A DNA stretch of 64,000 nucleotides from Latrodectus hesperus. Lineage: Eukaryota; Arthropoda; Arachnida; Araneae; Theridiidae. The notes under the pieces were generated by a model. The model did no database searches. It saw only the letters and a list, made by a program, of their open reading frames with translations, and was not told the origin of the DNA. Every line of letters starts with the position of its first letter. Within the stretch, counting starts at the first letter, position 1. Positions 38,701 through 52,374 of the stretch are shown here, piece by piece. Both the position numbers and the translations under genes were made by a program. Location: NCBI GenBank assembly GCA_037975125.1, contig CM075857.1, positions 75,101,345 to 75,165,344 on the forward strand, in the 5' to 3' direction.

Positions 38701-41700
38701 GCATTTTTAAATTGCTGTTTAAGTAAAAAAATCAAAAACGAGGAATTCAACATTTTTTTCTTTCGTTAAAATCAAGGGTTGAGGTTTGCGATCTCAAGTA
38801 ACTATTCATTTTCTATAATAACTGATATCAACTTAAATATAACTAATGCGCAATTTATAAAGTTTATGGAGTGAATATCAATACAGAATTATACATTCCA
38901 TCACCTCAGTTAAGAATTCTTATCAATTGAGTTATGGATCAATTCATTATTCGGATAACTTCATTATAATATATAACTAATTATAGTAACTTCGTTATGA
39001 TAACTTCATCATAATAACGGATAGCTTCATTATAATAATAAGGAATAAACTTCATTATCCAGATAATTTACTTAATTTGTATTGAAATAAGTTTTTCCAT
39101 AAAGTAAGAAAGCATATTGTGATAAAACTTAAAAGAAATAAGTCGTATATAACTTACATATATTATTTTACAATTTTATTTCAAATATATGTATTTGAAG
39201 CAGCTTATTTTTATAAATTATACTACTAAGAAAAGTAGTTTGTTGAAAAGTGGCTCTAATATATCAAGCAAATGACCCGTCATTTGAAATAAAAGAGAAA
39301 CGTTTCCCTTTTATTTCAAATTATAATATTTTCCGCCCAGTGAACATTACCTAAGAGAGCCTCATTAATTATTCAGAAAACTATCAACGGGGAAATACAA
39401 CTATATTTCATTTCGCAAAAATAACAGAAGATATCTTTTAATGATTTTCTTTATTCTGCCTAATATATTATCACAATTTATTTTCAGAACATAACAATAT
39501 ATTGCTGAGAATTATTGTTCATGCCAAAACGATCTATTTAAGAATATTTATCAAATGTACTGGATATTTAAGTCGAAAAGAAAAGTTCAAAATTAATGAA
39601 AAGCTGTAACTTTATTGATGGTCTTACTTATGTTTACTTTTTTTATATTATACTTCTTGTTTGCAATGAAATATTTCTAAATGAATTTTAATTATCTGTT
39701 CTCATCATTTTCAGGAAGTAGAACTCAGTTTTAAGTCAACCATCTCAGCTTTTTACCTTAAAAATGTTTAATTTCACTTTGATTCTTTCAATGGACATAT
39801 TAAAAATATTATATATATATTATTTAGATCTATGTCATAGTCATAAATAATGCATTTAAGTTCCACCCTAAGAGCGACTTAAGATTCTAATAAGAATATA
39901 AGCATCGTGGAAGAGATGATGGGAATGTAGAAAACATTTTAATAGTGTGAGGTTTTTGTGATGTCACCATTGTAATTAAATGACAATTTACTATTTATAG
40001 TTTATGCACTTATGTGTTTGGCACAATAAAAAATTCCACAAAAACATTCAAAATTGATTAAAGAAATAAAAACACTGAATCGAAAGACAACTCTATTTCT
40101 TAAACCAGTTGCTAAATAAGCCGCGGCATTTAATTTCAAGTTTTTCATCTATATTTAATGAACTAAAAAGACCCCTCAACGGTGTCCTTAGCTAGACATG
40201 CTGGTGGGACTCGAGTGCTCTGATAACCCTTGGAGCTATGCCGGCGGTAGTTTAACTACCAGAAAGGTCACCCATGCCAGGCAGGTCCCCATAGGGTAGG
40301 AGCCAGACTAAATGGGATACCAACAAGAGGTAAGTCAGTCCTCTACCTCAAGATGCTCTGGTCTCGTGACTTAACAGAGGCTGCAACTTTTCTCCATCCA
40401 AGGAGTTATGGACATGGTCTAGCGCTGCAGGACAAAGGCGAAAAGGCAACAACATTAAAAAAAGAATTTTTTTTATCAAACTCTCAGATCATCATTTTAT
40501 AAATCTCCAATTGCTTTTATTTGAAATACTGCACAAGCTGTGATTTATTTTTGAGCACCAATTTAATTATCAGTCACTCAGAAATTATCCAATAGTATAA
40601 ACAATAAATGAATTTCTTGGATAATCAATTTTTGAAGAATACGATATGTCTTTGTAAAAGTGAATATCACTCGATCACGTGACATCCTATGCTGTTGATT
40701 TTGATTTGATTTGATGCTTTTGCACATGAGTCTATCCGTCAAACCCATAATCAAATCGATACAAAACATAATGTAAAATAAGTTCTAAAATCAGAGAAAA
40801 ATCTGCATCAGTAACGGAAATTTTCCCTTGAAAACTGTTGATTTAAAGTCAAAATGAAGACCCTTTAGTTAGTTTAAAGGTTCCTGCAATTTTAGATATT
40901 TATTTCATCAGATTTGTTATCAAACCCTCATGGTATAAATATCTTTGCTTGTTAATTAATATCAATCGAATTATTGTTAATCAACTGTTTTCAAGGGAAA
41001 ATTTCCGTTACTGATGTAGATTTTTTTTATTTAAGAACTTTTAATAAAATTACTTTTTCCCACTATTGCTTTCCTTAAAAACTGTTGATTAACTCTTAGG
41101 TAAGAAGTGGAATCAATTTTAATCTTACAGATGACTTGCGAATTGGCGTATTTTACACAGTTAGATTATATAGCTAAATTACACAGCTAGATAACACTCT
41201 AGATATCCAAGTTCTTTATTGGAAAACAAGTTTCAGAAAAGGTGAAAAAAAATAATTTTATTCTAAATTCTAAATCAAAAAAAAATCTACATCAGTAACG
41301 GAAATTTTCCCTTGAAAACCGTTGGTTTAAAATCAAAATGAAAACTTTTTAGTTAGTAATTAGGGCCTCTGATATCGGATTCTCTGAGAATGTAAAGAGA
41401 TTTGTAGTCAAAATCTCATGAAATAAATATCTTTGCTTGTTAATTAATATCAATCGAATTATTATTTCATCGTTTCTGTAGCTATATTACAAAAAAAAAT
41501 ATGCGATAGAACAAATTATTTCTGAAATATTTTTGCAGGAACCTTCCCATTCTGGTTTTCAAAATGAGGTATCCCCAAGTGTTTACTTTGTTTATATTGT
41601 GCATTTATGCCATAGAGCGTAAAAATACATCCCTTGATCAATTTAGGAAATCGTTTGAAAAAAAATTTAGAAATTTTAATATGGAATTTAGAGAAATGAA

Positions 41701-43271
41701 ACTAAATGTACATGACATCTCTTACTTAAGAAGTGGAATCAATTTTAATCTTATAGATGAGACTTACGAATTGACATTAATTATGCAGCTAGATAACATT
41801 TTACACATGTAAGTTCCTTATTGGAAGACAAGTTTCAGCAATGATGGGAAAAAATAGTTTTATAATAAGCAATTTAACTGACTTATCACGCGGATATACT
41901 TACACAGACAGCAAGTGCTCAGACCTCTAGCACATGTACCGATGTTGGTACCTTTTCTTCGCTCGCAATCGTTGGCATCGCTTAAGCAAGTTCCTTCGTC
42001 CCCAGAAATGCCTTTACAAGGAGAATTTTGGTATCGAATAATTGTTATGAGATCACCTAAAACACAAAAAGTCTTTATTGTACTAATCTAAAAATTAAAT
42101 GCATGTAATAACTAAACACGAAATGCTAACTATCAAAATATTGATAATGAGACACTACTGGCTAGATTAAAACAAATTATTAATTAGTAAACTGGAATTA
42201 TAATAATATTAATATGTAGATATGAATTTAACAATTCCGTAACTCTAATGAGTACAATAGTTTTCATCGTACAACGTTTATATTATATTCATGACATGGT
42301 ATTTTTTACCAGCTAATGAAAACGTTATTGTAAAATTTGTAAATAAATTAAAGGTAAAGGAAACAAGATATATTTGCAACAACATATTGTGAAAAAAATG
42401 TTTTCTTAATTATTTTGACTAAACTATCTTTTTTTATAGAAAACATTAGAATGATTTAAGAGATCTTTGAAGATTCTTCTCAAGAATCCAAGATTCTAAG
42501 AATCGATGCAAACATCGACCTGTTGTTATTTCATTATCAGAGTAAATAAAAACACATGACGCATGCATACACATTGCACAGTGTAAATGTGAAAATAAAC
42601 TTCGATGAAAATTTACTAGCCGTATTCCTATCAATTCTTTTTGAGTCCCATTCATTACATTTTAAAATACATTTTTCTACTTTATTTAATAAGTAAAATT
42701 TGCCATGCCTATAGAAATATCGTGAAAATCAGAACAAAGAAGAGTAAAATTTAAAGTATTTATAGAAAAGAATATTCTTGAAAAAAAATACGACTTATAA
42801 AAAAAGGCTTTTCGTGAATATTTTAAAATCCCTTTTCGACCTAATTGCTGTTTGAATTATAGGAACATATTATAATACCCAAATCAAATCCATTGTTGAA
42901 TCATAAATATGAATTTAAATCTTTTTATATATTTATATTGGTTTATTTGAGTGCCAAACAAGGCAAAACCAATCAGAATTGAAAAATATAACTTTTAAAC
43001 TGCCGAATTAAAAACTACAGTTACACGTCCATTTTGTAGTAATCACATACTTTTAACATAAATTAATCAATGTTATGTATTTCAATGAGAGTGTATATGA
43101 TCTCGTATATAAAAATTAATAATTCCGCAAAAAATAAAATTACAGCAACAGGAGATTTTTTAAACAAGATCACTTACCTAAATTAGCCGGCCTGTTCTGG
43201 GCAAAAGCGACATCTAGGAACAACAAAGCTCCAAGAAAAACCAACACACCAGCTCCCAGTTGCCTCCACAT
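35613..43271 (-). CDS. Secreted CUB-domain protein, six coding exons, complete
   Basis: Secreted protein of unknown role, belonging to a group of CUB-domain proteins common in arthropods. Coding exons in transcript order: 43178-43271, 41904-42056, 38379-38642, 37561-37686, 37004-37333, 35613-35728. All junctions are GT-AG and phase 1, and the joined frame is 360 residues plus TGA. In order: a signal peptide (MWRQLGAGVLVFLGALLFLD, cut probably after AFA), a Cys-rich segment (CKGISGDEGTCLSDANDC..., GTCARGLSTCC), a CUB domain starting at FTCGD and a second CUB-like domain from GCLQYF to GFSLRYTQLPC. The CUB fold binds proteins or glycans in other families; no ligand is visible here. An acceptor one base before the ATG implies an upstream noncoding exon. 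No catalytic domain is present. Confidence 0.93.
35729..37003 (-). other. CUB gene intron 5
   Basis: AT-rich, with a perfect palindrome at 35989-36051. Also contains the phrase acaaaatatataaaaattgtatgac twice (about 36458 and 36845). Confidence 0.8.
35989..36051. repeat. Perfect palindrome, 28-bp arms, 7-base loop
   Basis: Left arm 35989-36016, loop atgctta, right arm 36024-36051, with no mismatch. Arm length equals that of the 4602-4662 palindrome but the sequence differs. Confidence 0.92.
37004..37333 (-). CDS. CUB gene exon 5: second CUB-like domain
   Basis: Encodes GCLQYFRNPSDVVRSFNYGS, RYTSCVRVEENFCSIKWE, SMCNEDDFVGIDQGSEDG and RFCGTKLHDRDLL. Acceptor CTTCATTTCAG, donor GATTT|GTAAGT. 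It is the largest coding exon and the most GC-rich part of the gene. Confidence 0.94.
37561..37686 (-). CDS. CUB gene exon 4: first CUB domain, C-terminal part
   Basis: Encodes LYVDMGRGSGNPVVLSVV and RRWKIKISMIECGSLN, the last strands of the first CUB domain. Acceptor ATGTTACAG, donor ATGG|GTATGC. A longer frame on the opposite strand across this exon is a shadow. Confidence 0.92.
37687..38378 (-). other. CUB gene intron 3
   Basis: Contains an imperfect inverted repeat at about 37908-38020 with arms near 50 bases, centred on actgta. Otherwise AT-rich. Confidence 0.8.
37908..38020. repeat. Imperfect inverted repeat
   Basis: ctcagtacatttttaa pairs exactly with ttaaaaatgtactgag around the centre. 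Outer phrases aaatatttttcaa (37921-37933) and ttgaaaaatattt also pair, and beyond them aatataacat with atgttatatt. Confidence 0.8.
38379..38642 (-). CDS. CUB gene exon 3: first CUB domain, N-terminal part
   Basis: Encodes KFTCGDITSQNETVFVNRNY, the conserved CQLRLDMHEF core strand, DSFMV, and LPILCGENKGQH. Acceptor TTTTCGACAG, donor CATT|GTAAGC. The CUB cysteines are paired as expected. Confidence 0.93.
40171..40464 (+). mobile_element. Fragment resembling the 5' region of an RTE-type LINE
   Basis: GC-rich block with ggactcgagtgctctgataa, gccggcggtagtttaactac and ggtcacccatgccaggcagg, phrases I associate from memory with the 5' leader of RTE-like LINEs in invertebrates. Ends gcaacaacatt plus an A run. 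No coding frame. The class is uncertain, but a dispersed repeat is likely. Confidence 0.4.
40801..41021. repeat. Fold-back (MITE-like) element with 43-bp inverted arms
   Basis: Left arm 40801-40843 (catcagtaacggaaattttc and on) and right arm 40979-41021 are inverted with two mismatches. A third copy of the arm, direct, is at 41285-41327, followed by part of the interior (ctttgcttgttaattaatat at about 41430). Confidence 0.8.
41101..41870. repeat. Duplicated intronic segment
   Basis: aagaagtggaatcaatttta plus roughly 150 following bases occur at about 41103-41265 and again at 41730-41865, in direct orientation but diverged. The second copy forms the 3' part of the 41564-41812 frame. Confidence 0.75.
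41539..41808 (+). CDS. Candidate first coding exon of a small secreted protein, opposite to the CUB gene
   Basis: Not recognised. An acceptor-like ttttgcag ends at 41538. ATG at 41564 opens a frame whose start, MRYPQVFTLFILCIYAIERK, looks like a signal peptide. A charged, helix-prone stretch follows (SLDQFRKSFEKKFRNFN, then EFREMKLN). A consensus donor, cat|gtaagt, lies at 41808/41809, three bases before the frame's stop. The amino acid mix is more protein-like than chance AT-rich frames. No downstream exon was found on the plus strand, and the second half is shared with a decayed repeat copy, so it may be a pseudogene fragment or chance. Confidence 0.3.
41904..42056 (-). CDS. CUB gene exon 2: Cys-rich N-terminal segment
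   Basis: Encodes GDLITIIRYQNSPCKGISGD through CARGLSTCCL. Such a six-to-seven-Cys segment precedes the CUB domains in many arthropod relatives. Acceptor TTTTGTGTTTTAG, donor CTGT|GTAAGT. Confidence 0.9.
42057..43177 (-). other. CUB gene intron 1
   Basis: AT-rich, with no element recognised. The minus-strand frame at 42446-42655 has no splice context and is not called. Confidence 0.75.
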
Positions 43272-43272
43272 T
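43178..43272 (-). CDS. CUB gene exon 1: start codon and signal peptide
   Basis: On the minus strand TTTTACAG|A-ATG at 43272-43269, then a hydrophobic signal peptide ending near DVAFA|QNRPAN. Donor TTAG|GTAAGTG. The single base before the ATG means the 5' UTR is mostly on another exon further right, not identified. Confidence 0.92.
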
Positions 43273-46159
43273 CTGTAAAAGAACACAAGAGTTTTCACAA
43301 ACAACTAACAAAAACCCTGAATCGTAGAACTAATAACGAGACTTTTTAATTAAATATATAATGACTGCGTATCTTTGGAATAACAGTGTTCTGATATGTG
43401 TATATTTTGATTATTCACCCATAAAGGAAGACTGATAATGAAAACATTGAAAGCATGCTTCGTTTCCGGGAATTAATTAACATGCTTGAATGGATAACAT
43501 TACTATACTTCATTCTAAAAATACTTGAAGTGTTGATTTTTGTTTTCAATATTCTAATGATAATCAAATAAGAATTAACCACAGGATACAAATGTATGCT
43601 TATGTATCTATGTGTGTATGATAAATATAATTAAATTAAATGACAATAAAATAAAATTAAATGCACATATAGTGGTGGTTAAAATGATGGTTATTTTTGT
43701 GACTTTTATTATACATCACAATTAAAAATTTTCAAGTAAGAACTTAATTCAAATATATTTATTATTAATTCAAGAATGCAGAGTTCAATAACTCAAATTT
43801 AAATATTATAAAAGAAAATGTATCCTCAAATTAAAAAAAATTCACAAAAGCATTTAAAAAGGAGCCTAAAATTTTTATCTACCATTTTTTACATACGTTA
43901 TTTACTAAATTTATATTCTAAATATATCCACCAAATTCTGCATAATAAAGTGCAAATTTTTCCCAAAATTAATATACAAATTAAAATATTTTACACAATC
44001 TTTATCAAATTAATTGAAAATTCTACAATTTTTAATGGCGAGTAAGCAGCTCGGAAAAACTTACTAACTATAATCTTGTGTTTATCCACGTGGGTTTAAT
44101 GTATAAATATGCAAATCAGATTGCACTCATGTTTCTTTATTCCATTGATGTTCACGTTTGTCGATTTTATTACCCTCAGAACATTTTTCATGGATAATAA
44201 AGTTGTTTTTACGAGCAAACTACTTAAAAGTTGAAACATTTCACGCGGCAGCTAATACTCCAAAACAAAATTAGAACTGAGTTGACAGTAGTCAATAACG
44301 GAAAAGTGTTCTAAATTTTAATTAAAAATTTTGATTGAATAATTATAAATCCACGTTTATGAAAAATTAATTTTTTTATGTGTAGACGTAGCGTACTTTT
44401 TAGCTGATGTCTAAATACTTATCACACTAGAATATAATTTTTTTTCAAAATTCAAATATTGGGAAAAACAAAAATATAAACATACAATTAATAATATTTT
44501 TATTTAATTTACAAAATAATGCTGATTTAATAAATAAGCATACATTAACAGTAAAAATACATAATTAATAAATTTGTTATTAATGCAATCAATTCAGACA
44601 TAACGTGAATTCGCTTATGAATTATCCAATTATTTTGCAAGAAGGATTTTTAATCATTTTTTAAACAGAAAGATTAAAATCGATCAGAATAAAAAGTATT
44701 AATAAATATTTAAGTTGGTTAATTTTTGTTTAATTAGATATGTAGCACTTATACACTGTTACAACAAGACATTAAAAAATTTATGTGCTATAAATTATTT
44801 TATACATTAAAAATACATAAATATAAAGTAATAATTTTTTATGTAAAGTTCGTAATGATTCTTAATTACTTTCAATGATTAAATAATAATACTCAACTTG
44901 AATATCGCTTTAAAGAATTTCTAGAAACATATACCTTAAAAGGTTTTTTCTAAAAATAATATTTTATAATCTATATATATATATCGGTTTCAATTTGATA
45001 TTATCTTAAAACTGATTAAAAGGTATCATAATATCTAATATATTTTATGCTATTTTAACAAATAATTGTTCATCTTAGTATAAATGGGCTTTTCAAATTT
45101 TGTAATGGCCAATGTAATCTATACTTCTCCTATAATCTAAAAGTAAAGATCATTAGAGTATGAAAGAGTAGAAAAAAAGGGGGAAAGAAAATCACCAATT
45201 GGAAAAAGGGATGCATTCAAGGTCATTTCTACTTGGATGTACCCGGAAGTAAAATAAATTCTCATGGACCGTGTAACGAGAAATCATCATCGCCTCTGGC
45301 ACGAGTTTCTATTGGAGTATATTCCGGTTTTCTAATCGTTCAAATCTAAGATATTTCATTTTCTTTAAGTGGGCATGAAGCCAAACCTGTGTGCCGACTG
45401 GTATTAATTAATATACTCTTCGCAGAATTCTTCAAGTGACATATTATTCGTTGGATTTGGAAAATATATTGGTGCTTAAATATATAACAAAGGATAAAAA
45501 GGAAATAAAACTTTTCGTTTTATCAAAGAAACTTAGTCTTGCCAAACTATCTTTTATTTTAATGATAGTCAGTTTTTCAGACAAGACATTTTACGAGAAA
45601 GATTCATGCGTTTTTAAAAAATACATTTTTTACCATATTAGATCATTATTAGTTTTATTATAACACTTTATTTTTATCATTTCAATTTTTTCAACAGGAC
45701 AGTTTTAAGTTTTATTAATTTTTACAGCAATGTTTCGACGAATGTGTTTTGCTTCTTATTATATTACCACAGATTTATATAAAGATATTATTATATTATA
45801 TTTTATGTATTGTAGAAGAAGGATATTTAAAATAAAAAGTTTTTTTTTCTATAAAGTCACATAACTATCATATAACAAATCATTTTATTTGAATGAATTG
45901 CACGAAATCAATACATCCTTCACACTCAAATGATGTTCTTCAAATTAAACATAAGTTACTTAAAAAAATAAACGCTTTGAATCAGTTTAAAATTCTAAAA
46001 ATTAAAATTACCGTTTTAAGAAAATTTTACGAAATTCCAAAATAAATGAAAAAAATATATATATCAGGGCAAAAATCTAAATAAAATTTTATTTTTTACT
46101 GTTACTTCAAAAACATGAACTCATTTATAGACTATTCTTACATTTGATATCAGTTTACT
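43273..46159. other. Region upstream of the CUB gene
   Basis: Should contain the noncoding first exon and promoter of the CUB gene. I cannot place them. A unique GC-richer patch at about 45190-45370 is one candidate. The remainder is AT-rich with short (AT)n. Confidence 0.4.
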
Positions 46160-46830
46160 TTTAAACATTTCCACTTACTTCATTGGGTGACTTGGAAGAA
46201 GTGACTACAATAAGAACGGAGGTTTTAGGTTCGAAAAAAAATTCTTTCCCCGTTAGAATTTCTTCGAATGTTTGCCCAGAAATCGTCTGAGACCCTATTG
46301 GTAAAATGTCAAAAACGAGAGGCTTTTTTAATAGAAAGGCATGTCTCACTCACCTAAAACAGAAAGGTACTACTTGCTTCTTTGAGACGAAACGAAGGTG
46401 TGTAGGCCACGCGCTCTGCTGTCTCAGTGTCTTGGCAATCCGGAAGTATGACCTGACCTTGCTTTATAGAATGCCTGCAGCAGGTTGTGTGGTGGATCCT
46501 CCCTCCTCCCCCTCCTTCCCCATCGTCTTCAGTAGATGGCTTGAAATCTCACAAGCGAATCCAACCCGGTCATTGGCCCTGACGGGGTCATAACAATCCC
46601 CCTCCGGCTGTGTATTGACCTCTAGTCTTTTTTTACAACCTTGAGCCAAGGATGGCTGTAATAAGAAGGATGACACAACTTCTAGGCGAGCATCCCTCCA
46701 GAGAAAGCCACCACTGGCTGAGCAAAAATTCCAACTACTGAAGGAGGGAGGTAGCCTATTTTTTTTTAATTCCCTCTCATGGGTGCCGACTGCCTGTTTG
46801 ATTTTCAATGTGGTGAATGAACACAACATT
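46160..46830 (-). other. GC-rich block with long minus-strand open frame, unclassified
   Basis: Distinctly GC-richer than its surroundings with sharp edges. On the minus strand, 46464-46829 is open for 121 codons. A second frame, 46161-46349, is open for 62 codons (MRHAFLLKKPLVFDILPIGS) and sits between an acceptor-like CTTTCTGTTTTAG at about 46350 and a donor-like GAA|GTAAGT at about 46177. I do not recognise either product. A dispersed repeat, such as the 3' part of a LINE, is as likely as an exon. Confidence 0.3.
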
Positions 46831-48771
46831 GACGGGAATAAATTACCGGCTTTATTTTTTTGCCGTCTATGAAATAAAGCTTTATTTACTTGTTTCTATT
46901 TATTTAGTTTATTTTTTAAACTGTCATGCCTGACGTCTAGTCGCTTCGGCACCATATCTTTTTTTTTCTTTTTGACTGGCCCTTTCTTTGTTCACTGACA
47001 CTTTCAAAAACTTGTTTACTGCCTTAACAAATAAAGCTTAGTGAATACAATAAAATTCTCGAGTGAAAATATTTTCCTTTCATTCGTCGAGCGCTTTCGG
47101 CCAAAGTATTTGGTTCACGTATTCAAGTGATTGATTATATCAAGATTAAGTGAAATTTTTCATAAAAATGGATTATATTTACTAAAAAAAGTTTCCTTTT
47201 AAAAATTCTTCTTGCTTAATTTTTGCATTTTATATCATATTGTAGAAAAATAAAATAAAATTATGCATTTACTTTCTGTTGAATAAGGATTTTCATCAAT
47301 CGATATCAAATTGTTGAAGATGTATTCAATTAATCATAAAAAAATGTTTGATGATAGCGAAACGTTATTTCCGAAAGCTACTGAAGTCACATAAAATAAT
47401 TTTGAAACCTTACATAATAGTCACGAATTTTATAATTTTCTTATGAAAAGTGCGTGCGTTTAATTTTCTTCTAAAAGATTTCTCCGCGAAGACTTTTTTG
47501 AAATAAAACTTCTATTAATTTATTTTATATAATCATTTTTCTTATTTATTAAATTTTCTCTCTGATGGTAAAAAAATTCAATAAATAGGAAATAACTAAA
47601 TAAATCAACATCAGAATAAGAAAATATCGAAAGTTAAATAATTCTTTAAATAAATTTAACTAAACAATAATTGTTTTATGTTACGGTTGTGTGTGAAATA
47701 GTACTTTATTATAAATATGAACATACTTTTTTATAATTTGTTAAAATTGAACTTAAACTTTTTTTTAATTTATACCATTTAGATCTAAAATATTTATTTT
47801 AAAACAACCAATATTAGCAAAAAAAAAATAAATATTTTTTTTGACTAAAATTAAAACAAAAATTGCAAAATTGTAAGGACAATCTTTTTTGTCAAACAAA
47901 ATGAAATGAAAATTTATTTTATAAGTTTGTTACATTCAAACACAAGCCTATGGAAAAAAGAATTTTTCAAGTTAAATTTACTTGATTTGAACAATTTAAT
48001 TTCCTCTCTAAGTGGTTGATATAGAAATTTTCCGGTGTGAGAAATTTGAAAAAATGAATTATATTTAAATGTTGGGGCAAGAATCTACTATTTCACTCTT
48101 TAGGAATAAAATGAGCATTTCAACATTCTTTTGATTATCTTTTACACATTCATATATGTGTGTGACATTATTATTTATTCAATATATTTACTGCCTTATG
48201 TGATTTTATAATGTTTCTGTAAACGGTGGATAACAGATCATCCTTGTAAGAGTAGAGGAAAGAAACTAATAAAGATGTCTGCCAGACGTTGCCAAATTTG
48301 TTAGGATAATTATCTTCAGGAAATAGTGGGTGAAATTTTTCATTGATAATATAAGCATACTTGAATAAGTAAAATTATATTCGTCAGTTAAAAGACTGCT
48401 CAGTATCTTGAGCAATTTCTCTTTAAAGATATATAGCATTTAAGGTATTTCCTTTAGAGGGGGTTCTGACACATTCATTTAAAAAAACGTTGCCTTACTG
48501 ACTTAAGAATGTTGGCCCAACACCTCATATACCTAATATGAAAAATCTGGAAAAGTTTTCTGAATTGTTTATCTTTGGATTTAAAAAATTTAAAGCATTT
48601 AAATCTTGTGTATCAATTAAATTAATCGTATTATTACACTTGTATAAAAATAGTCATTTACATTATAGTAATTCCATTTCTGTTGTTATTTGAAAACACT
48701 TTTGATGAAATTCCCTACATTTACTACAGTTAAGTATTAATATAATATAAATAATGATTAATTAAATGTTA

Positions 48772-48774
<3 letters not shown>
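46831..48774. other. Intergenic, AT-rich
   Basis: No gene or repeat family identified. Confidence 0.55.
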
Positions 48775-48835
<61 letters not shown>

Positions 48836-48847
48836 TATATATATATA
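48775..48847. repeat. (AT)n microsatellite, left flank of the Helitron-like element
   Basis: About 70 bases of alternating AT with one interruption. It continues in kind on the far side of the element at 49956-49974. Confidence 0.9.
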
Positions 48848-49955
48848 TCTATATATATAAAAATTTCGTGTCACGATATATGTTCCCGATAAACTCCGAA
48901 ACTACTGAACGGATTTTGATAAAATTTTGTAACCATTTATAATATAGTCCAACTTAAAAGATAGAATAGTTTTTATCTCTTAATTATTATTTTCAATATT
49001 TATTATACGACATTAATGTTTATTTATTGTTTAGTTCTGTAAGTTCCTAATAGATGGCGGTTTAGCATCTAAGTTGCACAGGTATTCGGCAGATGGCGAC
49101 GTGTTTATTTTTCTAGATTATACATCTTCGAGAAAATTAACGTGCGCGCGCAATCGCGTGGTTAAATATAGAATTTACATATATTTTTATTATTATATTT
49201 TCATGATGTACATATATTTTCATGATACATATATTTTCATGATGTATAATCATACTATAACAATTTTTTGTGAATCACTTTCATAATTATACTTTGTATT
49301 GTGTTATTATTGTGCGTGTTCAGTTTGACTATTTTTAATATTATAAATAGTAAAATAAAATTTTATTTATTGCTGTTTTTCTCTACTAATTTTCATACCA
49401 CCTCCAAAACATGTAAGTATTTCTTGACAGCCTTTTATTTTTTTTATTTTTATTTTATAATTTGATAATTATTAATTTATTCAGTAGAACATTTTGATCT
49501 AATTTATTTATTCAAATGATAAATTCTTTTTAATTTTTTTTATTTCAGTATAATACCGCTGCAAAATTTTTTAGTTTTAATAATTAAAAATTGAAAAAAT
49601 AATAGTTCGATGTCAATGTTATCTACTTCATTTATAACAATTTATTTTTAGATGTTTTTAATTTATATAGTATATTTTATAAGTAAGTCACTGATTACTA
49701 ACTATAATTTAATATAAGATGAATAAAATGTAAATTCAGAAAGTATATGTTGATTTGTGCTTAATTTCAAAATTTCGATACTTTACCTATTACTTTTAAA
49801 TTTTTGCGAAACGTTTTATTTTTAATCTCATATGAATGAACCTATTTTAAATTTTTTTAGAAAATATTAATTTGATTGTATCCAAGAATTAGTAAAAAAT
49901 TGATTCAATGTATTATAAAAACTCAGCCACTGCAACGCGTGGCTGGGTCAGCTTG
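48848..49955 (+). mobile_element. Non-autonomous Helitron-like element
   Basis: Starts TCTATATATATAAAA and then cgtgtcacgatatatgttcc, a 5' end pattern of invertebrate Helitrons. Near the 3' end AGCCAC (49925-49930) and GTGGCT (49939-49944) form a hairpin, and the element ends CTTG (expected CTRR; one base off) followed by T. The base before TC is A, as required for insertion between A and T. No target duplication is expected. It has no Rep/helicase frame, so it would rely on another copy. Both ends lie in the same AT microsatellite. Confidence 0.65.
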
Positions 49956-50060
49956 TATATATATATATATATATGTATAGATATATGTATATATATGTGT
50001 ATATATATATATATGTGTGTCTATATTGTGCATAACCTATATATATATATACTGTTGAAG
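49956..50060. repeat. AT/GT-rich microsatellite, right flank of the Helitron-like element
   Basis: Interrupted (AT)n with atgtgt phrases. Confidence 0.85.

Positions 50061-52374
<2,314 letters not shown>

Larger units (their letters stand above)
38643..41903 (-). other. CUB gene intron 2
   Basis: Holds a tandem array of cttcattataata phrases (38955-39062), a retrotransposon-like fragment (40171-40464), a fold-back element (40801-41021), a partial second copy of it from 41285, and a plus-strand secreted-protein-like frame (41564-41812). Confidence 0.8.

Noticed and set aside
43818..44045. 75-codon plus-strand frame rich in Ile, Lys and Asn
   Set aside because: Composition as expected for chance frames in AT-rich DNA; no splice or start context.
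49074..49286. 70-codon frame inside the Helitron-like element
   Set aside because: Rich in Tyr, Ile and Phe from AT repeats; no Rep or helicase motif.
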